The position numbers and the translations under genes were made by a program. 64,000 bases of DNA. It comes from Embleya scabrispora. GTDB lineage: Bacteria > Actinomycetota > Actinomycetes > Streptomycetales > Streptomycetaceae. Location of the stretch: NCBI RefSeq assembly GCF_002024165.1, contig NZ_MWQN01000003.1:992001-1056000 (forward strand), given 5' to 3'. The notes beneath the pieces are model-generated. The model worked only from the letters and a program-made list of their open reading frames with translations. It was not told where the DNA came from and ran no database searches. Positions 37,467 to 48,679 of this stretch are shown in pieces. Within the stretch, counting starts at the first letter, position 1. Every line of letters begins with the position of its first letter.

Positions 37467-37520
37467 CGAAGCCGCCGCCCGGAACCGGTGCGGCGGACCC
37501 GAGAACCAGGAGGCTTCGCC

Positions 37521-37793
37521 ATGAGCACGACCACTTCCGTCACCTCGACCTACACCGTCACCGGCATGACCTGCGGCCACTGCGTCTCCTCGGTCAAAGC
37601 CGAGGTCGGCAGGATCGACGGCGTCACGGAGGTCGCGGTCGACCTCGCGAGCGGCAAGGTGACGGTCACCTCCGACGCGGCCCTGGCCGACCCGGCCGTC
37701 GCGGCGGCGATCGACGAGGCCGGCTACGAACTGGTCGCCCCGGCAGCCGAGGCCCCCGAGGCCGGCGCGAGCTGCTGCGGCAGCTGCCACTGA
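37521..37793 (+). CDS. copZ: Copper chaperone CopZ (HMA domain)
   Basis: 90 residues. The metal-binding GMTCGHC motif is near residue 15-21 within a ferredoxin-like HMA fold. The C-terminus adds a Cys-rich CCGSCH tail not found in the classical 70-residue chaperone, which could bind further copper. AGGAGG precedes the ATG. Delivers Cu(I) to the CopA ATPase encoded downstream. Confidence 0.92.
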   Translation: MSTTTSVTSTYTVTGMTCGHCVSSVKAEVGRIDGVTEVAVDLASGKVTVTSDAALADPAVAAAIDEAGYELVAPAAEAPEAGASCCGSCH

Positions 37794-37794
37794 T

Positions 37795-37836
37795 CCGTCG
37801 AGGGGGCGCCGCCCGACACCGGCGCCCCCTCGACGG
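37795..37836 (+). terminator. Terminator after copZ
   Basis: A perfect 16-bp stem (37795-37810 with 37821-37836) and a 10-base loop follow directly on the copZ stop codon. It would limit read-through to the next gene and raise the relative level of chaperone. Confidence 0.8.
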
Positions 37837-37980
37837 AGGACCTACGGCCCCGGTCGGCGACACCACCGGGCCCGCCGCGGTCCGGCGACCACCCGCCCCA
37901 CCGCCTCGAACGCGGCATCCGAATCCGACGCGGTGTCGAACGCGCCATCGAGCGAACGCGCCATCGAACAGGGAGAGCCC

Positions 37981-38982
37981 ATGAACACCGCAGTCAAGGT
38001 CGGCGCGTTCGGCGCCGGCGTCGTGCTGGCCTTCGGGGCCGCATTCGGCGTCGGCCACGCGGTCGGCCCGGTCGGCTCCGATCCCGCCCCCGCACACGGC
38101 GGCCACGGCGGCGCCCAGGCGGGCCCGTCGGGCGGCGCCCGCTCCCCCGGCGCCACACCGGCCGCCGCCGAGCTGCCCGGCGGCCTGCAGGTCTCCGACC
38201 GGGGCTACACCCTGGTCGCCCCCGCCGAGCCGCTGCCGGCCGGCACCACCACCGACTTCCGCTTCCGCGTACTCGGCCCGGACGGGCAACCGTGGACGCG
38301 CTACGACCGGGCCCACGACAAGGACCTGCACCTGATCGTGACCCGCCGCGACCTGTCCGGGTTCCAGCACGTACACCCCGTGCTCGGCGCCGACGGCACC
38401 TGGAGCGTGCCGCTCACCTTCGCGACCGCCGGCACGTACCGGATGTTCGCCGACTTCACGCCCACCGGCGACCCCGGCGGCACGCTCACCCTGGGCGCCG
38501 ACGTCGTGGTGGCCGGCGACTACGCACCGGCCGCGCTGCCCGCGCCGAGCCGCACGGCCGTCGTCGACGGCTACACCGTCACCCTGACCGGCGACCTGGC
38601 CACCGGGGCATCCGCACCGCTGACCCTGAACGTGAGCAGGGACGGCCGCCCCGTCACCGACCTCCAGCCCTACCTCGGCGCCTACGGCCACCTGGTCGCG
38701 CTGCGCCAGGGCGATCTGGCCTATCTCCACGTGCACCCGCAGGGCGCGCCCGGCGACGGCAGGACCCCCGCGGGTCCCGGCATCGGCTTCCAGGCCCAGG
38801 CCCCCAGCGCGGGCAACTACCGCCTGTACCTGGACTTCCAACACGAGGGCAGGGTCCGCACCGCCGAGTTCACCGTCACGGTGGGCGCCACGACCGCACC
38901 GGCCCCGCCGCCCGCCCGGTCCGCACAGTCCACGCAGCCCAACCAGCCCAACCAGCCCGAGCACGGCGAGCACGCGCACTAG
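37981..38982 (+). CDS. His-rich membrane-anchored copper-associated protein
   Basis: 333 residues. An N-terminal hydrophobic anchor (about 5-28) is followed by a His/Gly segment (HGGHGG) and two beta-rich domains. The motifs FQHVHP near residue 125 and LHVHPQG near 252 are repeated in both domains, and the chain ends HGEHAH. I recognise this as a protein commonly found in actinobacterial copper loci, but the function is not established; it may bind copper outside the membrane. It lies between copZ and copA. Confidence 0.75.
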   Translation: MNTAVKVGAFGAGVVLAFGAAFGVGHAVGPVGSDPAPAHGGHGGAQAGPSGGARSPGATPAAAELPGGLQVSDRGYTLVAPAEPLPAGTTTDFRFRVLGPDGQPWTRYDRAHDKDLHLIVTRRDLSGFQHVHPVLGADGTWSVPLTFATAGTYRMFADFTPTGDPGGTLTLGADVVVAGDYAPAALPAPSRTAVVDGYTVTLTGDLATGASAPLTLNVSRDGRPVTDLQPYLGAYGHLVALRQGDLAYLHVHPQGAPGDGRTPAGPGIGFQAQAPSAGNYRLYLDFQHEGRVRTAEFTVTVGATTAPAPPPARSAQSTQPNQPNQPEHGEHAH

Positions 38983-39017
38983 GGATGCCCGACACGTCCC
39001 CCGGTCGTGGCCGACGT

Positions 39018-39048
39018 TTGACGTTTTGATACCCCCCTAGGGTATAGT
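39018..39048 (+). promoter_or_regulatory. copA promoter with CsoR operator
   Basis: TTGACG (39018-39023) and TATAGT (39043-39048) flank ATACCCCCCTAGGGTAT (39029-39045), which overlaps the -10 box. Spacing of 19 bases is long, as in other copper-controlled promoters. Confidence 0.8.
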
Positions 39049-39135
39049 TGAGGCATGATCGCGGGACGGCACCGGCCGCCACCGCCCCCGGCCCCGCGAC
39101 GGCCGCGCAACCACCGATCCGAACAGGAGCAGGCG

Positions 39136-41439
<2,304 letters not shown>

Positions 41440-41455
41440 TCCCGACTCGACAGTG

Positions 41456-41496
41456 CGCACGGTCCGCCCCTCACACTCCGAGGGGCGGACCGTGCG
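41456..41496 (+). terminator. Terminator after copA
   Basis: A perfect 16-bp stem (41456-41471 with 41481-41496) and 9-base loop follow the copA stop by 17 bases. Confidence 0.82.
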
Positions 41497-41542
41497 TATG
41501 CGCGACCGGCCGACTCGGGCGGGGTGCCGTAGGACAACATGG

Positions 41543-41686
41543 TCAGCCGGGCCGAGGCGACGTCGTCGTGAGTGTGCGGCCGCTGGGATAGGCGGCGGGC
41601 CGGGAGAACACGAACAGGTCGGTGAGGTCGAGCCGGGCGTCGTCCTTGGGAGACCGCGGGTTGGGCCCGCCGAGGTGGTGAGACAT
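41543..41686 (-). pseudogene. Remnant of a DUF4331-family gene
   Basis: 47 codons beginning MSHHLGGPNPRSPKDDARLD and continuing with LTDLFVFSRP match the N-terminus of DUF4331 proteins, which are normally several hundred residues long. The frame then leaves the family pattern and stops; nothing downstream in any frame continues the domain. I read it as the 5' remnant of a deleted gene. The 416-base gap it sits in otherwise holds only the copA terminator. Confidence 0.5.
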
Positions 41687-41855
41687 GCGCCCACCGTCGG
41701 GTACGTACGCCTCGCGGGACCGGCGGCGGCGACGCGCACCGGTGGTCACCCGTTCGGCCGCCGGATCACGCCGGCCCGCTCCACGGCACCGCCCGGCGGC
41801 GCCAACGCACGGCACCGCCCGGCGCCCGCGTAGGCCGCCGGGCGATGCCGTCGGG

Positions 41856-42644
41856 TCAGTACGGTGCCGGAGCGGTCGCGTTGATCACCGCGAACGCGCC
41901 GCCCTGCGGGTCCGTGACCACGGCCATCCGGCCGGCCATCATGTCGAACGGCGGCTTGAGCACATTGCCGCCGGCCCGGATCAGCGCGTCGACGACGCTG
42001 TCGGTGTCGTCGACGGAGAAATAGGTCAGCCAGTGCGACGCCGTGCCCGGCGGCAGCTGGTCGAGCCCCTGCATCCCGCCGACCACCCGCCCACCCGCGC
42101 TCAGCGAGAAGTAGCCCTCGGCCCCCTCCATCGGCGCGGCCTCCAGACCGAGCACGGCCTTGGCGAACTTCGCCGCGGCGCCCGTATCGCTGGTGTTCAG
42201 CTCGCTCCAGATTACCGAGCCGGGCTCGTTGACCACCTGCGCCCCGCCGAAGTCCCGCGCCTGCCACAGACCGAACACCGCGCCGGTGGGACCGGCGGCG
42301 ACGCACATCCGGCCCAGGGTCATCACGTCCGTCGCCGGCATCATCACCTTGCCGCCGGCCCTGGTGATCTTCTCCTGCGAGGCGTCCACATCGGCGGTGG
42401 CCAGGTAGGTGGTCCACGCGGTCGGCGGGGTCGGGCCGCCGTCGGGGGACATCGCCTTCATGATGCCCGCGACGGCCTTGCCGCGGAGCGTGCACACCGC
42501 ATAGCCACCGGTCTCCGGCGGGCCCACCTCGCCCTGCCAGCCGAACAGGTCGCGGTAGAAGTCCAGGGCGGCCTGCTGGTCGGGCACCATCAGGTCGACC
42601 CAACAGGGTGTGCCGGGTGTATAGGGACTGGTTACCTCGGGCAT
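41856..42644 (-). CDS. VOC (glyoxalase-fold) family protein, two domains
   Basis: 262 residues forming two vicinal-oxygen-chelate domains (about 8-125 and 138-258). Each opens with the expected strand (PCWVDLMVPDQQAALDFY; VIWSELNTSDTGAAAKF) and ends DPxGAxFA-like. The family includes dioxygenases, glyoxalases and antibiotic-binding proteins; the closest known pattern is the CFP30B/27 kDa antigen type. It lies downstream of the ten-gene operon but 178 bases away, so it may be separate. Confidence 0.85.
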   Translation of the reverse strand: MPEVTSPYTPGTPCWVDLMVPDQQAALDFYRDLFGWQGEVGPPETGGYAVCTLRGKAVAGIMKAMSPDGGPTPPTAWTTYLATADVDASQEKITRAGGKVMMPATDVMTLGRMCVAAGPTGAVFGLWQARDFGGAQVVNEPGSVIWSELNTSDTGAAAKFAKAVLGLEAAPMEGAEGYFSLSAGGRVVGGMQGLDQLPPGTASHWLTYFSVDDTDSVVDALIRAGGNVLKPPFDMMAGRMAVVTDPQGGAFAVINATAPAPY

Positions 42645-42822
42645 GACGGAACCTCCAGAGCCAAACGACGCCCCCGAATCCGTCGTCACTCGCCATCGTG
42701 GGCCACCCACATCGGGCCACCACCGACGCGCCGGTACCCCCCGGAGCGCGTCCGTCAACCTCCGATCGGGCCGCGTTGCCCGCTCGCCCGGCTCCGGTCG
42801 GATTCGACGCGATCGCCGGCGT

Positions 42823-44418
42823 TCACTCCCGGCCGCTCCGCGGGGGACCGGGAAGGTCCGTACCGGCCGGGTCGCCGTGGTCGTCTCCCCGGCGCCGTGA
42901 CCCGGCACCGCCGGCCGCGCGTACCAGCCTGCGGGTGAACGTCTGTCGAGGGTCGGTCAGGATCCGCCCGGCCGGGCCCTGTTCGATCAGCCGGCCCGCG
43001 TCCAGGACCGCGATCCGGTCCGCGAGCCGTGCGGCCGCCGCCAGGTCGTGGGTGATGAACACCAGAGACAGGCCGCTGCGTTCCCGGGAACGGGCGAGCA
43101 GGTCCAGCAGCTCGACCCGGGCCGCGCCGTCCAGGCCCGAGGTGATCTCGTCGCAGACCAGCACGCCGGGTCGGGCAAGCAGTGCTCGGGCCAACGCGGC
43201 ACGCTGCACCTCGCCTCCGGACAGAGCGCCCGGTCGCCGCTGCGCCACGGGCGCGGCCAGACCGAGTTCGGCCAACGTGTCCAGCGCCTGCGTCCGAGCC
43301 GCGTCCGGATGCGCCCCGCGCAGCCGCACGGCGGTTCGGGCCACCTGGTCCACGACCGGCCGTCCCTCGTCGAACGAGGCCCGTGCGTCCTGGAACACGT
43401 ATTGCACGGACGCCAGTTGACCGGCGGTACGACCACGCAGCGAGCGGGGCAACGTGGTCCCCTCGAACCGGACCCGTCCTCGGTATCCGCTGTGCAGGCC
43501 CGCGAGGCAGCGTCCCAGCGTCGTTTTGCCGCTGCCCGAACGGCCCACCAGGGCCAGGCATTCGCCGGGCGCGACGGACAGGCTCACCCGATCCAGTACG
43601 CTCACCCGGCGTCGCATGCCCGCCGGGTATCCGGCCGTGAGGTCTCGAACCTCCAGCCGAACGGCGGTGTCGGGGTCCGTGTCGGTGTCGGGGTCGGTGT
43701 CGGCCCCCGGCGCCGGCGGCCGAACCTCCACCCGCTCCGGCGCCGGCAGCACCCGTGTCGGCGGCCCGAACCCGACCGGCCGCCCATCGGCCAACATCAC
43801 CGCCTCGTCCGCGATTCGGCGCACCACGTCGAGGTCGTGGCTGAGCAACAACACCGCGATCCCCTCCCCGGCCAGGGCCGCCAGCCGCTCCACGACACCC
43901 TGCTTGGTCAGCGCGTCCTGTCCCGTGGTCGGCTCGTCGGCGACCACGACCCGCGCTCCGAGCAGCAACGCCTGGGCCACCACGACACGTTGCTGCTGCC
44001 CGCCGGAGAGCTGATGCGGGAAGCGCCGTACGACCTCTTCCGGGTGCTCGATCCGCGCCGCCCGCAACGCCGCGTCCACCGCTGCCCGGCGCGAACCCCG
44101 GCCCCGCGCGCGTGTCCGCGCGATGTCCCGCAACAACACGCCGACCCGACGCACCGGGTTGAGCACCGTGCCGGGATGTTGCGGGACGTACCCGACCGCT
44201 CCCCCGCCCACGACCCGTACCTCGCCCGTCACCCGGGCGCCGGGCGGGAATTCGCCGAGCAGCGCCAGCGCGGTGGTGGTCTTGCCGCTGCCCGACGACC
44301 CCACCAGCGCGGTGATCCGCCCGGCCCGCAGGGTCAGATCCACCCCGTCCACGATCGTCCGACCACCCGCCTCCACCCGCAACGCGCGGACGACCGCCAC
44401 GGGTTCAGCGTCGTTCAT
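42823..44418 (-). CDS. Fused ABC ATPase (two nucleotide-binding domains) of Nik/Opp-type importer
   Basis: 531 residues carrying two complete ATPase domains, equivalent to NikD-NikE or DppD-DppF joined in one chain. Domain 1 (about 5-235) has Walker A GSSGSGKTT and signature LSGGQQQR; domain 2 (about 270-505) has GRSGSGKTT and LSGGEVQR. The linker is an Asp/Thr/Pro repeat (about 245-258). It overlaps the end of the permease gene. Last gene of the ten-gene operon; powers uptake of the ligand bound by the 46203 lipoprotein. Confidence 0.92.
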   Translation of the reverse strand: MNDAEPVAVVRALRVEAGGRTIVDGVDLTLRAGRITALVGSSGSGKTTTALALLGEFPPGARVTGEVRVVGGGAVGYVPQHPGTVLNPVRRVGVLLRDIARTRARGRGSRRAAVDAALRAARIEHPEEVVRRFPHQLSGGQQQRVVVAQALLLGARVVVADEPTTGQDALTKQGVVERLAALAGEGIAVLLLSHDLDVVRRIADEAVMLADGRPVGFGPPTRVLPAPERVEVRPPAPGADTDPDTDTDPDTAVRLEVRDLTAGYPAGMRRRVSVLDRVSLSVAPGECLALVGRSGSGKTTLGRCLAGLHSGYRGRVRFEGTTLPRSLRGRTAGQLASVQYVFQDARASFDEGRPVVDQVARTAVRLRGAHPDAARTQALDTLAELGLAAPVAQRRPGALSGGEVQRAALARALLARPGVLVCDEITSGLDGAARVELLDLLARSRERSGLSLVFITHDLAAAARLADRIAVLDAGRLIEQGPAGRILTDPRQTFTRRLVRAAGGAGSRRRGDDHGDPAGTDLPGPPRSGRE

Positions 44419-45253
44419 CGTTCCTCCCCCGCCCGCCCGGCGGCGTCCGCAGAGCCGTGTCGAACGCCAGATTCGTGCCCATCGACAGCGCCACGATCAG
44501 CGCCGCCGGTACTCCCACGGCCCACGGCTGAAGGAACAGACCGGGCCGGTTGCGGTCCACCATCACCGCCCAGTCGGCGGCGTCCGGGGCCACGCCCACG
44601 CCCAGGAACGCGGCGGTCGCCACCAGGTACAGCGCACTCGCGAGCCGGGTCCCCGCGTCGGCGGCCAGCGTGCGCCGGATCGCCCGCAGCGGGTAGCCGA
44701 CGGTGATCCGCCACCAGGACTCGCCCTGCATCCGCAGCGCCTCGACGGCGGGTCGCGCCGCCACCTCGGTGCCCGCCGCGGCCACCACCCGTGCGGCGTC
44801 CGGCATCGCCACCAGGGCGATCACCGGGACCAGTTCGGCCGGTCCCGGCCGAAACAGCGCGGCCACGAGCAGCACGACGAGCAGTGACGGCACCGCGATC
44901 AGCACGTCCAGCGGCCGCATCAGCGCCTCGGCCACCCATCCGCGCCGCGTCGCCGCGGCGGCCAGCCCGAGCGGCACCGCCACCACGTAGGCCAGGACCG
45001 TCGCGGCCACCGCCACCAACACCACCGATCGCCCGCCGAGCAACACCTGCCGCCACACGTCGCGTCCGGCGAAGTCGGTGCCCAGCCAATGCCCTTCGCC
45101 GGCGCTGAACGACACCGCCCGCGGCTGCACCGGTCCCGCGAACTCCGGCCCGATCAACGCGATGAGCAGCGGCAGCCCGATCAACCCGAGCGCCACCGCA
45201 TACCGCCGGCCGGCCCGCTCGCCCCGCCTAGGCCTTTCGGGAGTCGAGTTCAC
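44405..45253 (-). CDS. ABC importer permease, DppC/NikC type
   Basis: 282 residues from a GTG that shares one base with the preceding stop. About six membrane helices; the N-terminal HWLGTDFAGRDVW motif is the hallmark of the C-type permease of peptide/nickel/opine importers, and the coupling loop is near EALRMQGESWW. Confidence 0.9.
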   Translation of the reverse strand: MNSTPERPRRGERAGRRYAVALGLIGLPLLIALIGPEFAGPVQPRAVSFSAGEGHWLGTDFAGRDVWRQVLLGGRSVVLVAVAATVLAYVVAVPLGLAAAATRRGWVAEALMRPLDVLIAVPSLLVVLLVAALFRPGPAELVPVIALVAMPDAARVVAAAGTEVAARPAVEALRMQGESWWRITVGYPLRAIRRTLAADAGTRLASALYLVATAAFLGVGVAPDAADWAVMVDRNRPGLFLQPWAVGVPAALIVALSMGTNLAFDTALRTPPGGRGRNDERR

Positions 45254-46206
45254 TACGCCGCCACCTCCACGCGTGGCGCCAGCCGCAACGTCACAAGGTC
45301 GGCGACGAGGTTGACCGAAACGGTCACCACACCGAACACCAGCGCCAGCCCCTGGATCACCGGGATGTCGCGGGCGGCGACCGCGTCCACCAGCACGGTG
45401 CCGAGTCCGGGGATCACGAACAGCGCCTCGACCACGATCACGCCGCCCAGCAACCAGTCGCAGGTACGGGCGAGTTGCTGGCTCGCGGGGGCAAGGGCGT
45501 TCGGCAGCGCATGCGTCCAGCACACCCGGGCACCGGACAGGCCCTGCCGTCGCGCGTGTGCCACGTACGGCGACGCCATCGCCTCGATCATGCCCGCCCG
45601 CACCAGCCGGGCGATCGTACACACCGGCCGGGACAGCAGCACCACCACCGGCAGCACCAGCACTGCCGGACGGCCGAGCAGATCACCGTCGGTGCCCACC
45701 GCCGTCGGCGGCAACCACCGCAGTTCCAGCGCGAACAGCGTGACCAGCAACACTCCGAGCGCGAACTCCGGAACCGCGTGCACCGCCGCCGTCAGCGCGC
45801 TGATCAGGCGATCCACCGGACCACCCTCGCGCCGCGCGGCGAGCACCCCCAGACCCACCGACAGCGGCACGAGCAGCACGACCGTGACCCCGGCCAGTAC
45901 CAGCGTCGGGCCGAACCCGTCGGCGAGCAGGTCGGCGACCGGCCGGCCCGAGACCAGCGAGGTGCCCAGGTCACCGTGCGCCAGACGCTCGATCCAGGCG
46001 CCGAGCCGCCCACCGACCGAACGATCCAGACCCATCGACTCCCGGATCCGCGCGATCCGTTCCGGGTCGGGCTGGTCGCCCGCCAGGGCCACCGCCGCGT
46101 CCCCGGGCAGCGCCTCGGTCAACGCGAAGATCAGCACCACCACGGCCGCGATCTGGACCGGACCGAGCAGCAGTCGGCGTGCCGGGCGGCCACGATCCGC
46201 GCTCAC
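45253..46206 (-). CDS. ABC importer permease, DppB/NikB type
   Basis: 317 residues from a GTG overlapping the substrate-binding-protein stop. About six membrane helices, the large extracytoplasmic loop after helix 1 (RIARIRESMGLDRS) and the EAMASPYVAHARRQGL coupling loop identify the B-type permease. It pairs with the overlapping downstream permease. Confidence 0.9.
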   Translation of the reverse strand: MSADRGRPARRLLLGPVQIAAVVVLIFALTEALPGDAAVALAGDQPDPERIARIRESMGLDRSVGGRLGAWIERLAHGDLGTSLVSGRPVADLLADGFGPTLVLAGVTVVLLVPLSVGLGVLAARREGGPVDRLISALTAAVHAVPEFALGVLLVTLFALELRWLPPTAVGTDGDLLGRPAVLVLPVVVLLSRPVCTIARLVRAGMIEAMASPYVAHARRQGLSGARVCWTHALPNALAPASQQLARTCDWLLGGVIVVEALFVIPGLGTVLVDAVAARDIPVIQGLALVFGVVTVSVNLVADLVTLRLAPRVEVAA

Positions 46207-47801
46207 CCGAGCCAGACCTTGTCGAATCGGGCCCAGTCCAGCGTATTGGCGGGCGCGTTCGTCGCCACCCCGCGCACCCGGTTCGCGGTGGCCACGATCC
46301 AGTCCGCGAAGCCCCAGATCAAGAACCCGCCCTCATCGTGGAGGCGGCGCTGCATGCGCTCGTACAGCGCGGTGCGCGACGCCTCGTCGGGGGTGGACTG
46401 GATCTGCCGGTACAACTCGTCGAAGTCCCGGTCCCGCCAGTGTGTGGCGTTGGTGGTGGATCCGGTCAACAGCCGCTGGGAGACGTGCGATTCGATCGGC
46501 ATCGCGCCCGAGCGGTAGGACGCGAGGGTGCCGGAGGTGAGGATGTCCTTCCAGTAGGTGTCCTTGTTGCCGATCCGCACCTGCACGGTGACCCCGGCCT
46601 TTGCCGCCTGTTCCTTGAAGATCCCCGCGGCCTCGACGAATCCGGTGGCGGCGGGCGCGGTGTCCAGGGTGACCGTCAATCCCTCGGCACCGGCCTCGCG
46701 CAGCAGCGCCCGGGCCCGGGCCAGGTCCTGGGTGCGCTGCGGCAGGCTCGCCGCGTAGTAGCGATATCCCTTGCCGAACAGGTCGTTGCCCACCTCTCCG
46801 GCTCCCGACAGCGCCCCGTCCACCAGTTCTCGACGGTCGGCGATCAGGCAGAACGCCTGCCGGACGCGCCGGTCGTCGAACGGCGGCCGATCGGTCTTCA
46901 TCACGAAGCCCTGCATCGCGCTGTTCCGCAGCCGCAGCACGGTGATCCGCCCCCGGCCCTCGTGCACCCGCGCGGTGGCCGGGTTCAACTCGTGCGCGTA
47001 CTCGACCTGACCGCCGAGCAGCGCGTTGGTCCGCGCCGACTCCTCGCCCGCGATCACGAACTCCAGTTCGTCCAGGTGCGGACCGCCGTCCCAGTAGCCG
47101 TCGTTGCGCCGCAGCAGCAGCGAACTCCCGGGTTTGAACGACCCGAACACGAACGGCCCCGATCCCACGGGCCGCTCGAAGGAGTCCGCACCGGCGGGCA
47201 CGATATAGGCGCCGAAAGCCGCGAGCACGTTGGGGAACTCGGCATAGGGCAGCTTGAGCCGGAATTCCACCGTGGCCGGGTCGACCACCCGGCTCGCGGC
47301 ATGGTCGATCGACTCCAGCGCGGCCTTGGCCCGAAACGCCCGCGCGGGGTCGGCGATCCGGCGGAAGCTGTACAGCACGTCCTCGGCGGTCACCGGCCGG
47401 CCGTCGTGGAAGGTCGCCGGGCGCAGCCGCACCCGCCAGGTGTCCAGCGTCGCGTTCGGCTCCCACCCGGCGGCGAGTCGGGGTACCGGGGCCAGGTCCG
47501 CGCCGTAGTCGGCGAGCTTGTCGAACAGCGCCTTGGCCCGGGCCACGTCGACGAACAGATTGGCCAGGTGCGGATCCAGCGTCTCGTTGGCGCCGCCGCC
47601 CGGGAAGGCCGCCCGCAACCGCCCGCCGCGCCTCGGGGTTCCCTCGCCCGGCGTACCGGCGCGCGCCCCGGGCTCGGCCGTGCCGCCGGTGCAGCCCACC
47701 GCCAGGGTGAGCGCGGCGACGCCCCCGGCGGTCAGGAAGGCCCGGCGTGAGGTGCCGGCGCGGGATGCGCCGAGGGGTATGCGGGGGTGGATCCGGCTCA
47801 T
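46203..47801 (-). CDS. Family 5 substrate-binding lipoprotein (Nik/Opp/Cnt type)
   Basis: 532 residues. A Tat-like SRRAFL motif and lipobox (AVGC) precede a SBP_bac_5 domain (FHDGRPVTAEDVLYSFRRI; RRNDGYWDGG). Such proteins bind peptides, nickel complexes or opine-type metal chelates such as staphylopine (CntA). Here the neighbours argue for capture of the metal-loaded product of this operon. It starts 49 bases after the methyltransferase. Confidence 0.9.
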   Translation of the reverse strand: MSRIHPRIPLGASRAGTSRRAFLTAGGVAALTLAVGCTGGTAEPGARAGTPGEGTPRRGGRLRAAFPGGGANETLDPHLANLFVDVARAKALFDKLADYGADLAPVPRLAAGWEPNATLDTWRVRLRPATFHDGRPVTAEDVLYSFRRIADPARAFRAKAALESIDHAASRVVDPATVEFRLKLPYAEFPNVLAAFGAYIVPAGADSFERPVGSGPFVFGSFKPGSSLLLRRNDGYWDGGPHLDELEFVIAGEESARTNALLGGQVEYAHELNPATARVHEGRGRITVLRLRNSAMQGFVMKTDRPPFDDRRVRQAFCLIADRRELVDGALSGAGEVGNDLFGKGYRYYAASLPQRTQDLARARALLREAGAEGLTVTLDTAPAATGFVEAAGIFKEQAAKAGVTVQVRIGNKDTYWKDILTSGTLASYRSGAMPIESHVSQRLLTGSTTNATHWRDRDFDELYRQIQSTPDEASRTALYERMQRRLHDEGGFLIWGFADWIVATANRVRGVATNAPANTLDWARFDKVWLG

Positions 47802-47850
47802 GGGTCGTTCTCTCCGTGTCGGCGGTGGGAATGGGCGAGGTGGTGCCGGG

Positions 47851-48642
47851 TCAGCGGCGGCGGGCGACCACGTGCATGCGGTCGCCGTGCCCGGTCGTGG
47901 CGGACGGGGCGCCCTCGGTCCAGGGCGGGTCGGTACGCGGTCCCGGGCGGTCGTGGAGGTCGAGCACGTCGAAGCCGGCGACGTCGAGGAAGTAGCCCAG
48001 CTCGCGGGGGAACAGCAGCCGCCACGCGGAGAGTTGCACCCGGGCCGGCACTCCGTCGTTCGACGTCCATTCCCGTCGCCGGCGCAGCAGTTGGGCTCTG
48101 TGGTCGATCCACAGGGTGGTGCGCGAGGTGTAGGTGACCCCGGCGCGCACGACGGTGTCGGTACGGGGTTCGGTTTCGGGGCGGGCACCCTCGGCGCCCT
48201 GCAGAAAATAGGCGCCGTTGCGCAGCTCGGCGACGAACAGGCCGCCGGGCACGAGGTGTTGCCGACACCGGTCGAGGAACGCCGCGAGGTCGGTGTTCTC
48301 GTGGCAGTACAGGAGCGCGCTGTCCAGGCAGACCACGGCGTCGAAGACGCGGCCGAGGTCGAAGTCGCGCATGTCGGCGAGGCGGTAGTCCGGGCCGGGG
48401 TGGTGGGTGCGGGCGTGGCGCACCATCGCCGCCGAGGTGTCGATGCCGATCACCTCGCGGCCGGCGTGCGCCTGCAACCAGGCCGCGTCGCGTCCGGTGC
48501 CGCACCCCACGTCCAGCACGCGCGGCCCGGCGCCGTGGCGCCGCAGGGTCGCGTCGGTCCACCGGGCGGCGAGCCGGCCGGGGTCGGGGAAGCGGCGTTC
48601 GTAGAGTTCGGGGGTATCGGTCAGGAGGTTGCGGGTATTCAC
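47851..48642 (-). CDS. Class I SAM-dependent methyltransferase
   Basis: 263 residues. The SAM-binding motif VLDVGCGTGRDAAW is near residue 41, with the acidic loop GIDTSAAMV and VCLDSALLY following. The C-terminal ~100 residues form a substrate cap. It lies between the exporter (37 bases) and importer (49 bases) genes, so it may tailor the small molecule. The target atom is unknown. Confidence 0.85.
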   Translation of the reverse strand: MNTRNLLTDTPELYERRFPDPGRLAARWTDATLRRHGAGPRVLDVGCGTGRDAAWLQAHAGREVIGIDTSAAMVRHARTHHPGPDYRLADMRDFDLGRVFDAVVCLDSALLYCHENTDLAAFLDRCRQHLVPGGLFVAELRNGAYFLQGAEGARPETEPRTDTVVRAGVTYTSRTTLWIDHRAQLLRRRREWTSNDGVPARVQLSAWRLLFPRELGYFLDVAGFDVLDLHDRPGPRTDPPWTEGAPSATTGHGDRMHVVARRR

Positions 48643-48679
48643 GTCGGTTCGCTCTCGGCTTCGTACTGGTCGCGGATGC

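Noticed and set aside
39055-39135. ATG at 39055 as the copA start
   Set aside because: It coincides with the predicted transcription start, adds a Pro/Arg-rich leader and lacks a ribosome site; the ATG at 39136 has GGAGCAGG upstream.
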